Position numbers and translations under genes: made by a program. From Euglena gracilis (taxonomy: Eukaryota; Euglenida; Euglenophyceae; Euglenales): a stretch of 64,000 nucleotides of DNA. This document shows positions 53,196-64,000 of this stretch, piece after piece. Each line of letters opens with the position of its first letter. The first letter of the stretch is position 1. The notes below the pieces were generated by a model. The model made no database searches and was not told where the DNA came from. It saw only the letters and a list, made by a program, of their open reading frames with translations. The stretch spans positions 50,509,847-50,573,846 of the forward strand of contig CP154954.1 in NCBI GenBank assembly GCA_039621445.1, read 5' to 3'.

Positions 53196-54014
53196 TAGCA
53201 CCAAGCACCTATGATATGACTGGGCGTGACTGGGCGTGACTGGGCGTGACTGGGCGTGACTGGGCGTGACTGGGTTTGAGGACCCCCATAGGTGGGGTTC
53301 CGTGACTGGGCGTGACTGGGCGTGACTGGGCGTGACTGGGCGTGACTGGGCGTGACTGGGTTCGAGGACCCTGAAAGGTGCGGTGACTTGACGTGACTGG
53401 GCGTGACTGGTTGATTAGATGTGCTTGAATAAGCTGAGCGAACGTTTTCGCTCCTTGGGCATGTCGGTTGTGATGCTTGGATATGGGGGGTATACAGGGG
53501 TGGGTGTGTGCCCCCTCCCCCCTAGCACCACACTGCCACCACAAGGTTTTGGGGATTCCCGTCAAGGCGTCGTTGGAAAAAAGAAAAATGCTGGAAAATT
53601 CGGGCTTGCCGGAAAAAGGTCGTGGATCCCGCGGGGGGTAACCCACTGAATCTGAGCCCAGTTTTTCTGATGGGAAGCAAGACTGATCGTTTGATTCATG
53701 GATGAAAGCATCATTGCCCATCATCCAGACGGATGACCGCTTGAATATGCACAATGACACTCTCTCAGCAATAACCTTCATTTACATTAACCGCCATCTC
53801 TTTTCCATCAAACTGCATGACTGAGTTGCAGACCCGAGAGACCCTCACTTATTTTGTTGCTTTGCAAAATTCTAGGCATCATGTCTGCTTGAAGCTTGGA
53901 TGACTGGGATTTCTCTTAGCGTGACTGGGCGTGACTGGGCGTGACTGGGCGTGACTGGGCGTGACTGGGCGTGACTGGGTTTGGGATCCTGGATGACCAT
54001 AGGTGCTTGGCTAG
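53196..54014. mobile_element. TAGCACCAAGCACCTAT element with GTGACTGGGC minisatellites
   Basis: TAGCACCAAGCACCTATG at 53196 faces CATAGGTGCTTGGCTAGCAC near 53998. Near both ends is a 10-bp minisatellite GTGACTGGGC (53218-53275, 53303-53360, 53920-53980). The interior holds about 500 bp of unrecognised sequence. Kin of 57333-59168, which has the same end motif but a different minisatellite. Confidence 0.65.
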
Positions 54015-54559
54015 CACCTCCCAGCCGGGCTGCGGACCCCCCCCCCCGGGGTCCGCTGAAATAAAGTTCGGACCAGTCGGGTGGACCTAAAAATTTCTCG
54101 ACGCAAAGCGCCAAAATTTTTGGGGAAATGGGTCAAAAATGGTCAAAAAAATGGCATTTGGGGCCGGTCCTGGGTTTTTGCCTCCTATTTTTTGGCTGAA
54201 AAATGCCAACCCAGCTGGATTTGGGATTTTTCGGGCATTTTTTGGGGTGCCCGCCGGGTCCAGCTCCCAGCCAACCGGCCGACCGGACCCCCCCCCCTCC
54301 AGACACCCCACCCCTAGCCAGCACCTTTTTCAAGCCAGCCCGCGGGCCCCCCCCCCCCCCTGTTGTGTCTGAAGTAAACCCCTGTTGGGTGTGTTTCTCA
54401 GCACAGACTGGTGGCAGGAAGTTTTTTTTCCCGCCTGCTGTGTGCCCGCTGACCTGTCGGGTGGCACCTCCCCCAGGGGGTCTTTTTCCATTTCCATTCC
54501 ATTCCTTCCCACTGCCCTCCCTTTTCTGCCCAAGTGCTCCTCCTCCTCCCTTTATCCCC

Positions 54560-54720
54560 CAGCCCACACGCTTTCATCCCTGCCTTGCTTCCGGTCGACC
54601 CCCTCCCACGCCCTTGGCGTTGCCGAGAGGCGCTGGGGACCCCTCGGCCCTGCTGCCGGTTTCACGGCACACCCTCGCTGCTGCTGCTGCGGCAGGGGTG
54701 TGCCTGTGACGGTGTCGATG
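54560..54720 (+). CDS. Second gene, block G, unit 4 (diverged)
   Basis: CGCCCTTGGCGTTGCCGAGAG and the following text align with block G of units 2 and 3. In that frame it reads TPLALPRGAGDPSALLPVSR. After about 100 bp a GCTGCTGCT run intervenes and similarity is weak. Confidence 0.45.
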
Positions 54721-54749
54721 CCCCCACCAGGGATTTTTTTAAGTTTGGA

Positions 54750-56940
54750 CCCCCGGGGGGGAGGGGGGGGGTAGGGTGGGTGGGTCCGCCGGACCCCCTC
54801 CCTTTTCGGCGCCTGCGGCGCCGAAAAAATTCTATTTTTAGCACTTTTCGCGATTTTTCGGCCATTTTTTGTGGGTCCCCCAGACCCCCCTCCCCCCGGG
54901 GCGGGCCCCCCAGGGGGTGGGTGGGGGGTGGGGACCCCCCCTCCCCCCCCCCCGGTCTTAAAAAAACCCCTGGCCCCCACCTCCGCCCCAACCCCGTCCC
55001 CTCGCCTTGCCTCCCAGGGTGTGTGCCAAACCATGCAGCATACCGACGCTGTGGTCTTGGCCCAATTCCTGGCGATGCCAAGGACACAATCTTGTTCCCA
55101 GATCCGTCTTTCTTGCCACGTTGCATTGCTCAAGTTCCGGGATCCTCAGTTTGCCACGAAGATTCCTGAGCCAGCATGAAAATGAAGATTTCCCAAAAAA
55201 CAGTGAAGAATTATCCGAAAGTTGAAATAGCAATTTTGTTCTGTTGAAGATGCAAGAAGATTGAAAAATTGAAAACCAGCAATTGTCTCAATGAGGGGTT
55301 TGCTTCAGGACCCAATCAAAGATGTATATTTCATGGGCGGGGTCGTTTTTCCAGGAAATATGAACATTTTTTGGACCCACGCTGGACTAGATGGCCCTGG
55401 GACAAATATTTGACAATTTACAACTGTGGAAGGTGACCATTTAATTTTTTTTTGGAAGACAATAATGGTGAAGTATCGTCTTCCCAGAAAAAGATGAAAA
55501 GGAAAAATTCTGGGTCGGATGTTTGAATGAGAGGTACTCCCTGGAAATTCCTCAAAGCTTACACTTGTCCCCAGGGCAGAATGGGAAAGCGGCCAAACGG
55601 TGTGGGCGTGGTCGACCCACCCCACCCCCTGCAATGGTGGTGGGGGGGGGGGCGTCCCCCCCCCCCCCCCCACCACCGTCTTCCCCTGTATATATCCTTG
55701 TTACACCAATTTTTGGACCCGAAAAAATGTTTTCTGGCGTTTCGGGTGCCGGGTGTTTTTGACCCATTTTGGGACCCATATGGGAGTTCCCCCAAAACCC
55801 TCAAAAACCCTCATTTTTCACACCTCCAAAAATTCAACATTCTTTCTCATTTTGATTTTGATGAGGTTTTTGAAGCAAAAATGCCATTGAAGTCAAAACT
55901 TTCAATAGAAAAAAATGTCAGTAAATTGACTCTGCCAACTTTGGTCTATTGTTTTTTGACCTTCGTTTTTTCACCCCATCCTACAAACTGCCAATTTTTA
56001 CCGGTGACATTTTGAGATTTTTTTTTTGATGGTAAAATGTAATGGCCGTTTCCATCAAAAATCATGTTATTTTGGGTTCATTTTTCAAAGAAAATTCAAA
56101 AAATTGGTCTGGCCAAAATCTCCGTTTTTCCCAACATCGGTGAAAATGCTCTGGTGGGTGGGGGGGGGGTCACCGCCCCCCACCAGGCCTTCCCCGTCCA
56201 GGGCAGAAGGGGAATCGGCCAAACGGTGGGGCGGGGTCGACGCCCCCCCACCCCCCGCATGGTGGGCGGGGGGGGGGGGGCGTTGACCACCCCCCCCCCC
56301 CCCCACCACCTCTTCCCGTATATCCGGGAGCACCAATTTTTGGACCCGAAAAAATTTTTTCGGCGCCTTCGGTGCCGGGTGTTTTTTGACCCATTTTGGG
56401 ACCCATACGGGAGGTCCCCCCAAAAACCCCTCAAAACCCCATTTTTTTACACCTTCCAAAAATTCAACATTTTCTCAAAATTTTGATTTTGAGAGGTTTT
56501 TGAAGCAAAAATGCCATTGAAAGTCCAAAAAATTTCAAAGAGAAAAAATGTCAGTAAAATTTGACTCTGCCAAAATTTGGTCTATTGTTTTTGACCTTCG
56601 TTTTTTTCACCCCCCTCCTAAAAAGTACCAATTTTTAACCCTAAAATTTTGAGATTTTTTTTGTGGAAAAATGTACGTTTCCATCAAAAAATCATGTGTT
56701 TTGGGTTCATTATTCAAAAAAAATTCAAAAAAATTTTCCGGCCAAAATCTCCGTTTTCCCAAAATCGGTGAAAATGCTGTGGTGGGTGGGGGGGTCGACC
56801 CCCCCCCCACCAGGCCTTCCCGTTCTGCCCTGCTTGCCCCTGAATTCCCAGAATGCGGTCCCCGCATTCCCTGGTGGACGAGTCGTCCAAGTGCACGGTG
56901 CGTCTTAAAAGGGCTCCAACCAGCCCATCCAGTTCCAGAA
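54750..56940. other. Spacer before unit 5
   Basis: Three similar non-coding modules (around 55610-56000, 56150-56640 and 56780-56830) share the text CCAAAATTTGGTCTATTG and CTTCGTTTTTTCACCCC, plus C/G-run inverted repeats. An older relative lies at about 5930-6290. Nothing gene-like is seen. Confidence 0.45.
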
Positions 56941-56976
56941 CCACACACCCCCCCTCCCTGCCCACGCCTCAGAGCG

Positions 56977-57156
56977 ATGCGCATCCCGGCCTTCTCGAAC
57001 CCCGCCATGGGCCCCGTCGCCAGCGATGGGCCGCTGGGCGGCTCGTTCGCTGAGGCGAAGGCAGCGAAGCCCCCATCCCCGCCGGCCCGCGAGGACAAGG
57101 CGGACAAGCCCCGGGTGTGCCTCGACTACCTGAAGGGCCGCTGCGTGCGGCGGCGT
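56977..57156 (+). CDS. CCCH zinc-finger gene unit 5, exon A (intact)
   Basis: 60 codons without interruption: MRIPAFSNPAMGPVASDGPL, GGSFAEAKAAKPPSPPARED, KADKPRVCLDYLKGRCVRRR. This is the cleanest exon A and the best reference for the family. ATG follows CTCAG by 4 nt after a C/T-rich tract. It joins exon B at 59576. Confidence 0.88.
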
Positions 57157-57332
57157 CCTGGCCCCGCCTCGCTGACCTCTACAATTATCTCGCGGTTGGA
57201 GGCCTGCCTGTACAGCCTGCATGGGGGGGGACAAACAAAAGCATTTCTTTTTGCTCTTTTTCCTGTTCTTTTTGTGTCCAGGCTGAATTTCAAGGTGCCG
57301 ACCCCATCCCCCGGGGGGTGTGCCTGTCTGGG

Positions 57333-59168
57333 TAGGCACCAAGCACCTATAGTAAAATGGCCGAAAATGGCCGAAAATGAAATCCTGGGCTCTACAGGTG
57401 GGGGTCCCGAAAATGGCCGAAAATGGCCGAAAATGAGAAAAAATTTGGTGCAAATTTTTTTCGAGTTCTTTTGCCTAACAGTTTCTTTTTTCCTGGCGAC
57501 TGATTCTTGTCTCTGTGCAGCCTCTCTGCTTTTGTTATTATGCCTGGCCCTGCAACACATGCTGCTCAAAGAACCACCTCCGAAAGGGTTATTTGGACCA
57601 AAGCTGAATGTTTTGATGGCATTTCAGAAAATTTTGGTGACAAGGGCGATGCTGGCATTTTTTTGTATATTTTGAAGAATTTAAACCCTTTTTTGGGATA
57701 ATTTCTCCACAAACCTCCAGTATTACAGCCGTCTAGGCCATTTTGGGTCAATTTTTGCTAAATTTTGGGGATATTTTGCACTGATTTGGCAAATATTGGG
57801 CCAATTGGGTCAATATGAGCACATTTTGTGGCATTTTTGGCCATTGTGCGCCATTTTGGTGATTTTGGGAAATTTTTAACAATTTTTTGTGACATTGTTG
57901 GCGTTTTTGGGCAAGTTTAGGTTATTTGAAGCCATTTTAGGTCATTTCGGTTGCTTTTGGGGGCCTTTTGCGGTCAATTTTTAGTCTTTTGTGGTCATTA
58001 TTTGGGTTTCTGTGACTGGTCATTTTGCCAGGTTGGGAGCCAGCGGATGCAGTGGTTGCAGATTCTGGACACGATGCAATGGATGCAGATGCTGAACAAG
58101 ATGCAGACACTGGACAAGATGTCGACACTGGACAAGATGCAGATGCTGTACAAGATGCAGATGCTGGACAAGATGCAGACACTGGACAAGGTGTCGACAC
58201 TGGACAAGGTGCAGATGCTGTACAAAATGCAGATGCTGGACAAGATGTAGATATTGGACAAGGTGCAGATGCTGGAGAAGATGCAGCGGATGCAGATACT
58301 GGACAAGATTAAGATCTTGACAAGATGCAGGTATTGGACAAGATGCACACACTTCAAGCTGAGCGCATTTTCTCCCAATTTCGCCACTCCCAGACGGATG
58401 ATCGTCTCAACATGACGGATGAAATTTTAGATCAAGGTTTCTTTTGAAGTCATGCCTCTCTTCTCCTGCCGTTATGCCTGACCGTGGAACCACCTCCGAA
58501 TGGGTTATTTGGGCCAAAGATGGGTTTGATGACATTTCAGAAAATTGTGGTGACAAGCAACCAGGCAAAGTATGTGAAGCGTTTTTTTTTCTCTGTTAAA
58601 GGTGTGATTCCTGCGTTAGGTTCACACAAGTGGATGGGATCTAACAGTGCCACCATCAAACAATGTTGCTTGGGGTATCAAGTTGGAATAGGTGAGGGGA
58701 AGTTGTTTGTGAAAAGCATCCACGCCAACAGGCTTGAAGAGAAAAGCACCAGTTTTGGCGTTGCCATCCACCATTGTGGTTAATATGTCATGTGCAAACC
58801 ACTCTCATGAAGCGTCCCAAGAACCCCCAGCAAAAAAAATCAAAGTGGACAAGAGCCTCTCTGGCAGGAATAAAGGAGCTTATTACCAAAACCTTGCATT
58901 TGCATACAACAACATGCAACAAAAAACTCTTTGACCTCTTTAATTCCTGAGCACCCATTCCAAACGGACCTCCTTGGATGCGTTAGCTTGTCACGACTGC
59001 TTGCATGTTGACTGAATGATCGAAATGCATTGTTGGTATGAAAGAATTTTGAGACAGCTTTAACCCCCACCTATAGGGAAAAAAATGGCCGAAAATGGCC
59101 GAAAATGGCCGAAAATGGCCGAAAATGGCGAAAATCTAGGGGTCAACTATAGGTGCTTGGCAGGCACT
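57333..59168. mobile_element. TAGGCACCAAGCACCTATAG element
   Basis: TAGGCACCAAGCACCTATAG at 57333 faces CTATAGGTGCTTGGCAGGC near 59147. Just inside both ends are AAAATGGCCG 10-bp arrays (57352-57440, 59085-59130). It carries the T/G-rich core and the 58030-58330 tandem. End motif shared with 53196-54014. Confidence 0.6.
58030..58330. repeat. GATGCAGATGCTGGACAA tandem repeat
   Basis: About 15 imperfect units of 18-24 bp. In one plus frame it gives a 95-codon Asp/Gln/Ala/Gly repeat, in another a Met/Leu/Gln repeat; all three plus frames are open, as expected from a repeat without stops. I treat it as non-coding. Confidence 0.75.
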
Positions 59169-59575
59169 CCAAGGCACCCAGATCCGCCCCCCCGGGGGGG
59201 GGGGGGGGCATGACCAAAAGTGCCTGAGCACTCGGCGAAGGAACAACCAGCGCCGAATGCACCGGAAGCCCAGAAAAGCCCATTTTGGGCACTTTTTGGC
59301 CCGCCACCAGTCAGGCACCAACCCCCGGGGGGGGGGGGGGATAGGGCTGCCTGCCGAGGCCCTCCGGGGCACTCTGAAAACACCCCCAGAAGGTTGGTCA
59401 AATTCAGCCTATTTGCGTCGCGTTTTTTTGTGAGGTGTGCCCATACAATCCTGTTTGTGTTGTCTCCATGCCAGCTGAACTGTGGATTGGCCGGCGAGTT
59501 GGGTGGGCCGGCTTGCATGGCATTTTGGCTTTCCAGCCCAACCATGTGTAACAGAGGCGGGGGCAGTCCCCCCGG

Positions 59576-59725
59576 TGCCGGTTCCCCCACCCGGACCTCT
59601 CGGACTACCGGCAGCTGTCCGGGGCGGTGCAGGCCCAGGCCGGCCGGCAGGTGTGTGACGTGTGGGCCATGACGGGGCAGTGCAAGTTCGGCGGGAAGTG
59701 CAGCAAGCTGCACCCCGGCCAGGGG
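59576..59725 (+). CDS. CCCH zinc-finger gene unit 5, exon B (uninterrupted)
   Basis: Encodes CRFPHPDLSDYRQLSGAVQ, the linker, and finger 2 with ligands at C, C, C and H (SKLHP end). The following CAGGGGCCCCC is an exact complement of GGGGGCCCCTG at about 62415-62425, just before exon C of the same unit. Confidence 0.88.
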
Positions 59726-59775
59726 CCCCCGTCGTGCTGGGCAGAGAGGCCTCCCCACTTGTTAGTTTTGACGAG

Positions 59776-59779
59776 TGAG

Positions 59780-59819
<40 letters not shown>

Positions 59820-59895
59820 TATATTATATAATTCATATCTATATATATATTATATATATATATCTTATTATTAACAGAATATTTATCTATCTATA
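59776..59895. repeat. AT-rich TATATA microsatellite
   Basis: TA repeats with interruptions directly after exon B of unit 5. Confidence 0.9.
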
Positions 59896-60030
59896 TTATC
59901 TATTATATGCTCTCTCTAAATCTCTCTCTCATTCCTACTCTCTCTCTTCTCTCTCTCTCCTCTCCTTCTCTCTCTCTCTCCTCTCTATCTCTCTCCTCTC
60001 TTCTCTCTCTCTCTTCTCTATCTCTCCGTC

Positions 60031-60061
<31 letters not shown>

Positions 60062-60159
60062 TCTCTCTCCTCTCTCTCTCTCTCTCTTCTCTCTATCTCT
60101 CTCTACTCTCTCCTCTCTCTCCTCTCTCTATCTCTCTCTCTATTCTCTCTCTCTCTCTC

Positions 60160-60255
<96 letters not shown>

Positions 60256-60276
60256 ATCTCCCTCTTCTCTCTCCTC

Positions 60277-60310
<34 letters not shown>

Positions 60311-60379
60311 GCTCTCTCCTCTCTCTCCTCTCACTCTCTCTCTCCTCTCCTCTCTCTCTTCTCTCCTCTCGCTCTCTCC

Positions 60380-60426
<47 letters not shown>

Positions 60427-60455
60427 CTCTCTCCTCTCTCTCGCTCTCTCTCAAC

Positions 60456-60500
<45 letters not shown>

Positions 60501-60526
60501 GCTCTCTCTCTCTCGTCTCTCTTCTC

Positions 60527-60558
<32 letters not shown>

Positions 60559-60628
60559 CTCTCTCTCTCTCCTCTCTCTCTCTCTTCCTCCTCTCTCCCT
60601 CTCTCTCTCCTTCTCTCTCTCTCTCCCC

Positions 60629-60669
<41 letters not shown>

Positions 60670-60673
60670 CTCA

Positions 60674-60721
<48 letters not shown>

Positions 60722-60795
60722 TCTCTCTTCTCTCCTCTCTCTCATTCTCTTCTCTCTCTTATCTCTCTCTCTCTGTCTCTCTCTATCTCTCCCTG
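59895..60795. repeat. 0.9-kb CT microsatellite
   Basis: Almost pure (CT)n with scattered CC, TT and A. It gives long Ser/Leu ORFs on plus and Arg/Glu ORFs on minus; these are artefacts of composition. Confidence 0.95.
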
Positions 60796-60799
60796 TTGG

Positions 60800-62300
60800 G
60801 TTCATTGGGTGGAGCTGCCCTTGACCTTTTTCACCTTTCCCTGCACCTTTTGCCCTGATTAAAGCAATTTCCTGCTGTTTTTCCTTCTCCCCCCCTTTGC
60901 TGTCCGCACGTTCATTTCTCCTACAGCTTTTTCCAAAAACGACAGCTGCTGAAAAATTCCCTCTCGGTTCCTTTCCTCACCCCTGAAACCACCTCCATCT
61001 CCACTTTCTTCGCGTTTTCATCTAACTGCCGTTCCATTTCCAAACTCAGCTTGCTTCTGGCATTGGGCGAGTTTTTGCACCATTTTTCACCATTTTTAAA
61101 AAAAATTGTAATAGTGTATTGTTCACGGTTGCACTCAGTTCACCCTGAATTTCCCATTTTTTTTTTTTTTTTTTTTTTTTTGTTTTTTTTATTTTTTTTT
61201 TTTTTTAAGCATACTGCAAAGATGCAAAAATGTAGGTCCCCAAAAATAAGAACCCCCCCCCTCGGGACTTTCAGCAACGGACCCAAAGAGGCGTGACCAA
61301 AAATAGGTGAGCTTCATGACTCATGAGCTCATGAGCTCATCCTCACTGGCCAAAATTTCTGGCTTATCACAGTTATCTGTAGTTATGCATAGTTATCCGC
61401 ATTTATCTGTGGTTGTCTGTTGTCTTTTGTCAGTTGTCTGCAGTTATCTATTTCAGAATATGCACAAATCCCTGCTGGGTCCAGATGTCTGACCTCCCCC
61501 CAAATAAAAATTTTCGCCAACTTTACGCATTTTTTTGCCCACTTCAGGCCACTTCTGCCAGTTTTAGCTCCTTTTTTTGCTGTTTCGGGCTGCCTTGTCT
61601 AGTTTCAACTGTTTTTTTTTTTTTTTTTTGGGCCAACTGGGCATTGACCACCTGGGCCACTTTTGAACCCAACCTTTTGCACCTTTGCCACTTTTTTTTG
61701 GCTTTTTCCGACTGTTTTTGGCCATGTTTTTTTTGGCCCATGTGTGCCAGTTCTGGCTCTTTCTGGCTGTTTTTGCTGCTTTTGACCATTTCTGGAGACC
61801 TCTGGTTACTTGTGGCTACTTCTGGTTGCCTTTGGCATTTTTTTTTCCCCTCATTTTCCTCATTCTCGGGATCTCTGAGGCAACATAAATGATCAATCTT
61901 TCTGTTCCCATCAGTTGCAGCCATTTCTGGATGGATATTCCCAGTCAGCAACCACAGATAACTACACATACAGGTACTTACTGATGAGTATTGATAAGGA
62001 TTTGACCCCCGACTACGGTTAACCACTAATCCCTCTCTGTCTCAGCAAATTTCAATGCTGAGGTCAGACTTGTGAGAACCTTCCAACCCCCCCTCCCTCC
62101 CAGGCCTCTTGGCCCTTACGTGCAAACTTGCCCCCCCCCCTTAAAGTTGGCTTTGACCTTTTTCACAAAGAAGCTGCCAAGGTGCTTAACATGCAAACTT
62201 GGCCCCTGGCCTTACCTTCAATGCCAAGCACCCGGGGGGGGGGTATGTGCCGAACTAGTCTGGGGAGGGGAGCGAGATGATCTGCACTGCATTTCATGAC
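60800..62300. other. Intron B-C of unit 5, rest
   Basis: T-rich with a 40-bp T run near 61160 and TTTTTGGCC-type text at 61500-61880, as in the dispersed repeat at 17170-17560. No supportable coding. Confidence 0.4.
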
Positions 62301-62409
62301 AAAGGCCCCAGTTTTGGACCATTTAAGGTGTCGAAATGGAGAAGCGGAGGCTGGGGGAGGCGGTTGCCATTGCCCCCGCCCCCTCCCCCCTGCCCACCCA
62401 CCCCCCATG

Positions 62410-62530
62410 CTTGGGGGCCCCTGCCCGGTACATCATCACGAAACCTGCCCAATCAGCGCCTACCGCTCCGCTGCCGTCTTTCGGCCAGCCATTGGGTGGC
62501 ATTCGCGAACCTTTTTCCCTCTGGCAGGGT
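62410..62530 (+). CDS. CCCH gene unit 5, exon C
   Basis: The frame reads GAPARYIITKPAQSAPTAPL, then PSFGQPLGGIREPF, matching unit 4. The border GGGGGCCCCTG precedes it. The exon end is uncertain. Confidence 0.65.
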
Positions 62531-63214
62531 ACAGCATCACAACTGGGGCCTGGGTCACAACTGGGTGGGACATCGGACAAGTCCACCCCCTGTCTCAGCA
62601 CCATTTCTATGGAACTCACCAACCCTTTTTCCAAGCACCCCCTGTTCTTACCCGTCTTTTCTGGTTCTTAGACGGGGGGATTAGGCGTCTCTTTGACTCG
62701 GAAGACTCCCTGGGGGGGGGTGCATGGGTCCGGGGCCAATGTGGATTGCAAGGAAGAGGTATTTCGGGAAATGCCAACACTCACCCCCCAGGGCTGGGTG
62801 GGGAGGGAGGCCCCGGCATTTTTTTAAGGCAAAAATTCTGAAAAACTTTACCGGTTTTTAAGGTTTTTTTAAAGCTTTTTGAAAAAGTTTTAAGGCGTCC
62901 ATTTTCCATTTGCGGTCGCAGAGACAACGTCAGTCCAGGTCAGATATTCATTTAGTGTAGTCCACCAAGGTTGTCATTTTGTGGTTCACTGAAAACACCA
63001 AAAAATTTCTCTTGTTCCGTGAAAGCTCTGGAGTCCAGGTTTTTGAAGGCGCCCAAAAGGGTGATTTTCGTTTTTAGGAGCGCAAAATGGAGTGCAAAAA
63101 AATATTTTCAAAATTGGCACAATTGCACAAAAAACTTCTAACAAAGATTTGGTGTCCACAAATGAACCACAACTTTTCTTTTGGTGTCCACAAGTGAACC
63201 ACGAATTTTTTGGG

Positions 63215-63440
63215 GGATCCCCCCCCTCCACCGAGCAGCGGAGTGTGCCCGAGCCCGGCAGCCCCTCCAGAGCGGCCGCCCTCCCCCGCCCCTGCCCCTG
63301 CCTCTGATGCCCCCGGGACGCCCCTGTGGGGGCCCACCCCAGCCGACCTGGCAACATTCTCATCGCCGCGCCAGCCAGGAATTGACGAGAGCCCCTCACA
63401 GTTCTCGTCCCATGTGTCGCCTGTGGCGTGTCGAAGATGA
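63215..63440 (+). CDS. CCCH gene unit 5, exon D
   Basis: The frame reads GVCPSPAAPPERPPSPAPAP, then DAPGTPLWGPTPADLATFSS, then PRQPGIDESP. It aligns with unit 4 and ends with the conserved PGID. The window ends before exon E of this unit. Confidence 0.62.
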
Positions 63441-63837
63441 ATCTGCGGATCATCCAAACCCAACCCAGGCTATTTTTTTGGGAGGTTTGGCAATGGGTTA
63501 GTGAGTTACCCCACCCCCCCACCCCCAGCCAAAAACCCAAAATAGGACCAAAAATACTGATTGGGTTTTGGCCCTGGGGGGGGGGTTGGCAAAAAATCAC
63601 TAAAATGGGGCAATGGCGAAGGCTGTGAAAAAATTTTGGGCAACATTTTCACGGTTCTAGTCTATTTTCCCTTTTTCATTGGGTTTTACCCTGTGTTTTT
63701 TGGGGGTTAATTTGTTCTGAAACTGCAGCCCCCCCCTCCCATATTGCCAAAAATCGGCGGTTTTGGCAGGTTTTGTGGCGCATTTTTTTTCCCAGTGCGG
63801 GTCACTGGTATTTTTTTTCCTGACCTCCCCCCCCCCC

Positions 63838-63886
63838 TTGTCCAACGACCGGGCTTGTCCAACGACCGGGCTTGTCCAACGACCCC
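63838..63886. repeat. TTGTCCAACGACC units
   Basis: Three direct copies of TTGTCCAACGACC follow a C run. They match the TIR of 33758-34412, so this may be the left end of another copy that runs out of the window. Confidence 0.5.
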
Positions 63887-64000
63887 CCCCCCGATCAGAG
63901 ACGATCTTTTCGTATACGATCTTGGGGAAGTGAGACTTGATAATGTTCTTGCTTTTGATTTTGTTCTTTGCAGCTTCTCTGACTTCTGTGATGAACCACT

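Larger units (their letters stand above)
57157..59575 (+). other. Intron A-B of unit 5 (2.4 kb)
   Basis: The start CCTGGCCCCGCCTC pairs with the end GAGGCGGGGGCAG at 12 of 13 positions. Much of the intron is the element at 57333-59168. A 66-codon open stretch near 58734-58934 (EASQEPPAKKIKVDKSLSGR) resembles a basic nuclear-localisation-type sequence but is isolated. Confidence 0.6.

Noticed and set aside
58025-58312. Asp/Gln-rich 95-codon repeat protein
   Set aside because: All three plus frames of the tandem are open and the same repeat lies in a non-coding dispersed family at 17455-17550.
59627-60862. 411-codon Ser/Leu ORF and antisense Arg/Glu ORF
   Set aside because: Almost entirely (CT)n microsatellite; open frames on both strands follow from composition. 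Only the first about 33 codons (exon B of unit 5) are real.

Overview
This is nuclear DNA of a eukaryote, not bacterial or viral. Coding sequence occurs only as short, GC-rich exon blocks with strong third-position patterns. They sit in long introns and spacers full of C and G runs, microsatellites and dozens of small inverted-repeat elements. I see no operons, Shine-Dalgarno sites, rRNA, tRNA or CRISPR. Three things suggest a euglenid, or failing that a dinoflagellate: one gene in a head-to-tail tandem array, a pyrimidine tract plus AG 2-4 nt before each start codon (as at a spliced-leader acceptor), and introns without GT-AG ends whose two ends are complementary. This assignment is an inference (about 0.5).

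The core is a plus-strand tandem array with a period of about 12.6-15.7 kb. Start codons lie at 2698, 18405, 31608, 44201 and 56977. Each unit carries a gene for a CCCH zinc-finger protein of the muscleblind type, which I divide into exons A-F. Exon A holds the start codon and the first half of finger 1. Exon B holds the second half of finger 1 and all of finger 2. Exons C, D and E are Pro/Ala-rich linkers. Exon F holds a conserved Leu-rich C-terminus and stop. Units 1-4 run through to F (unit 1 lacks a recognisable C); unit 5 leaves the window after exon D. A second, unrecognised conserved gene (blocks X, H, G) lies between consecutive CCCH genes, so the repeat unit appears to hold two genes.

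Several conserved exons are interrupted by inverted-repeat elements flanked by exact short direct duplications: 9 bp in exon B of units 1 and 4 and in block G; 8 bp in exon D of unit 3, in block G of unit 2 and in an unrelated ORF near 4.9 kb; 6 bp in exon A of unit 3. Removing the element plus one duplication restores the reading frame each time, and other units have the empty site. The A-B and B-C introns of all units also have complementary ends. Read together, the window looks like a snapshot of transposon-like elements becoming introns in a young gene array. Other elements (C/G-run TIR elements at TA sites, a three-deep nest near 33.6-34.4 kb, palindromic arrays at 22-24 kb, minisatellites and a 0.9-kb CT tract) fill the non-coding space.

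Layout: 1-2.7 kb spacer with a possible decayed older unit; 2.7-13.6 kb CCCH unit 1; 13.7-18.4 kb spacer with weak H and G; 18.4-25.0 kb unit 2; 25-31.6 kb spacer with X, H, G; 31.6-39.5 kb unit 3; 39.5-44.2 kb spacer with X, H, G; 44.2-49.8 kb unit 4; 49.8-57.0 kb spacer with X, G; 57.0 kb to the end, unit 5.
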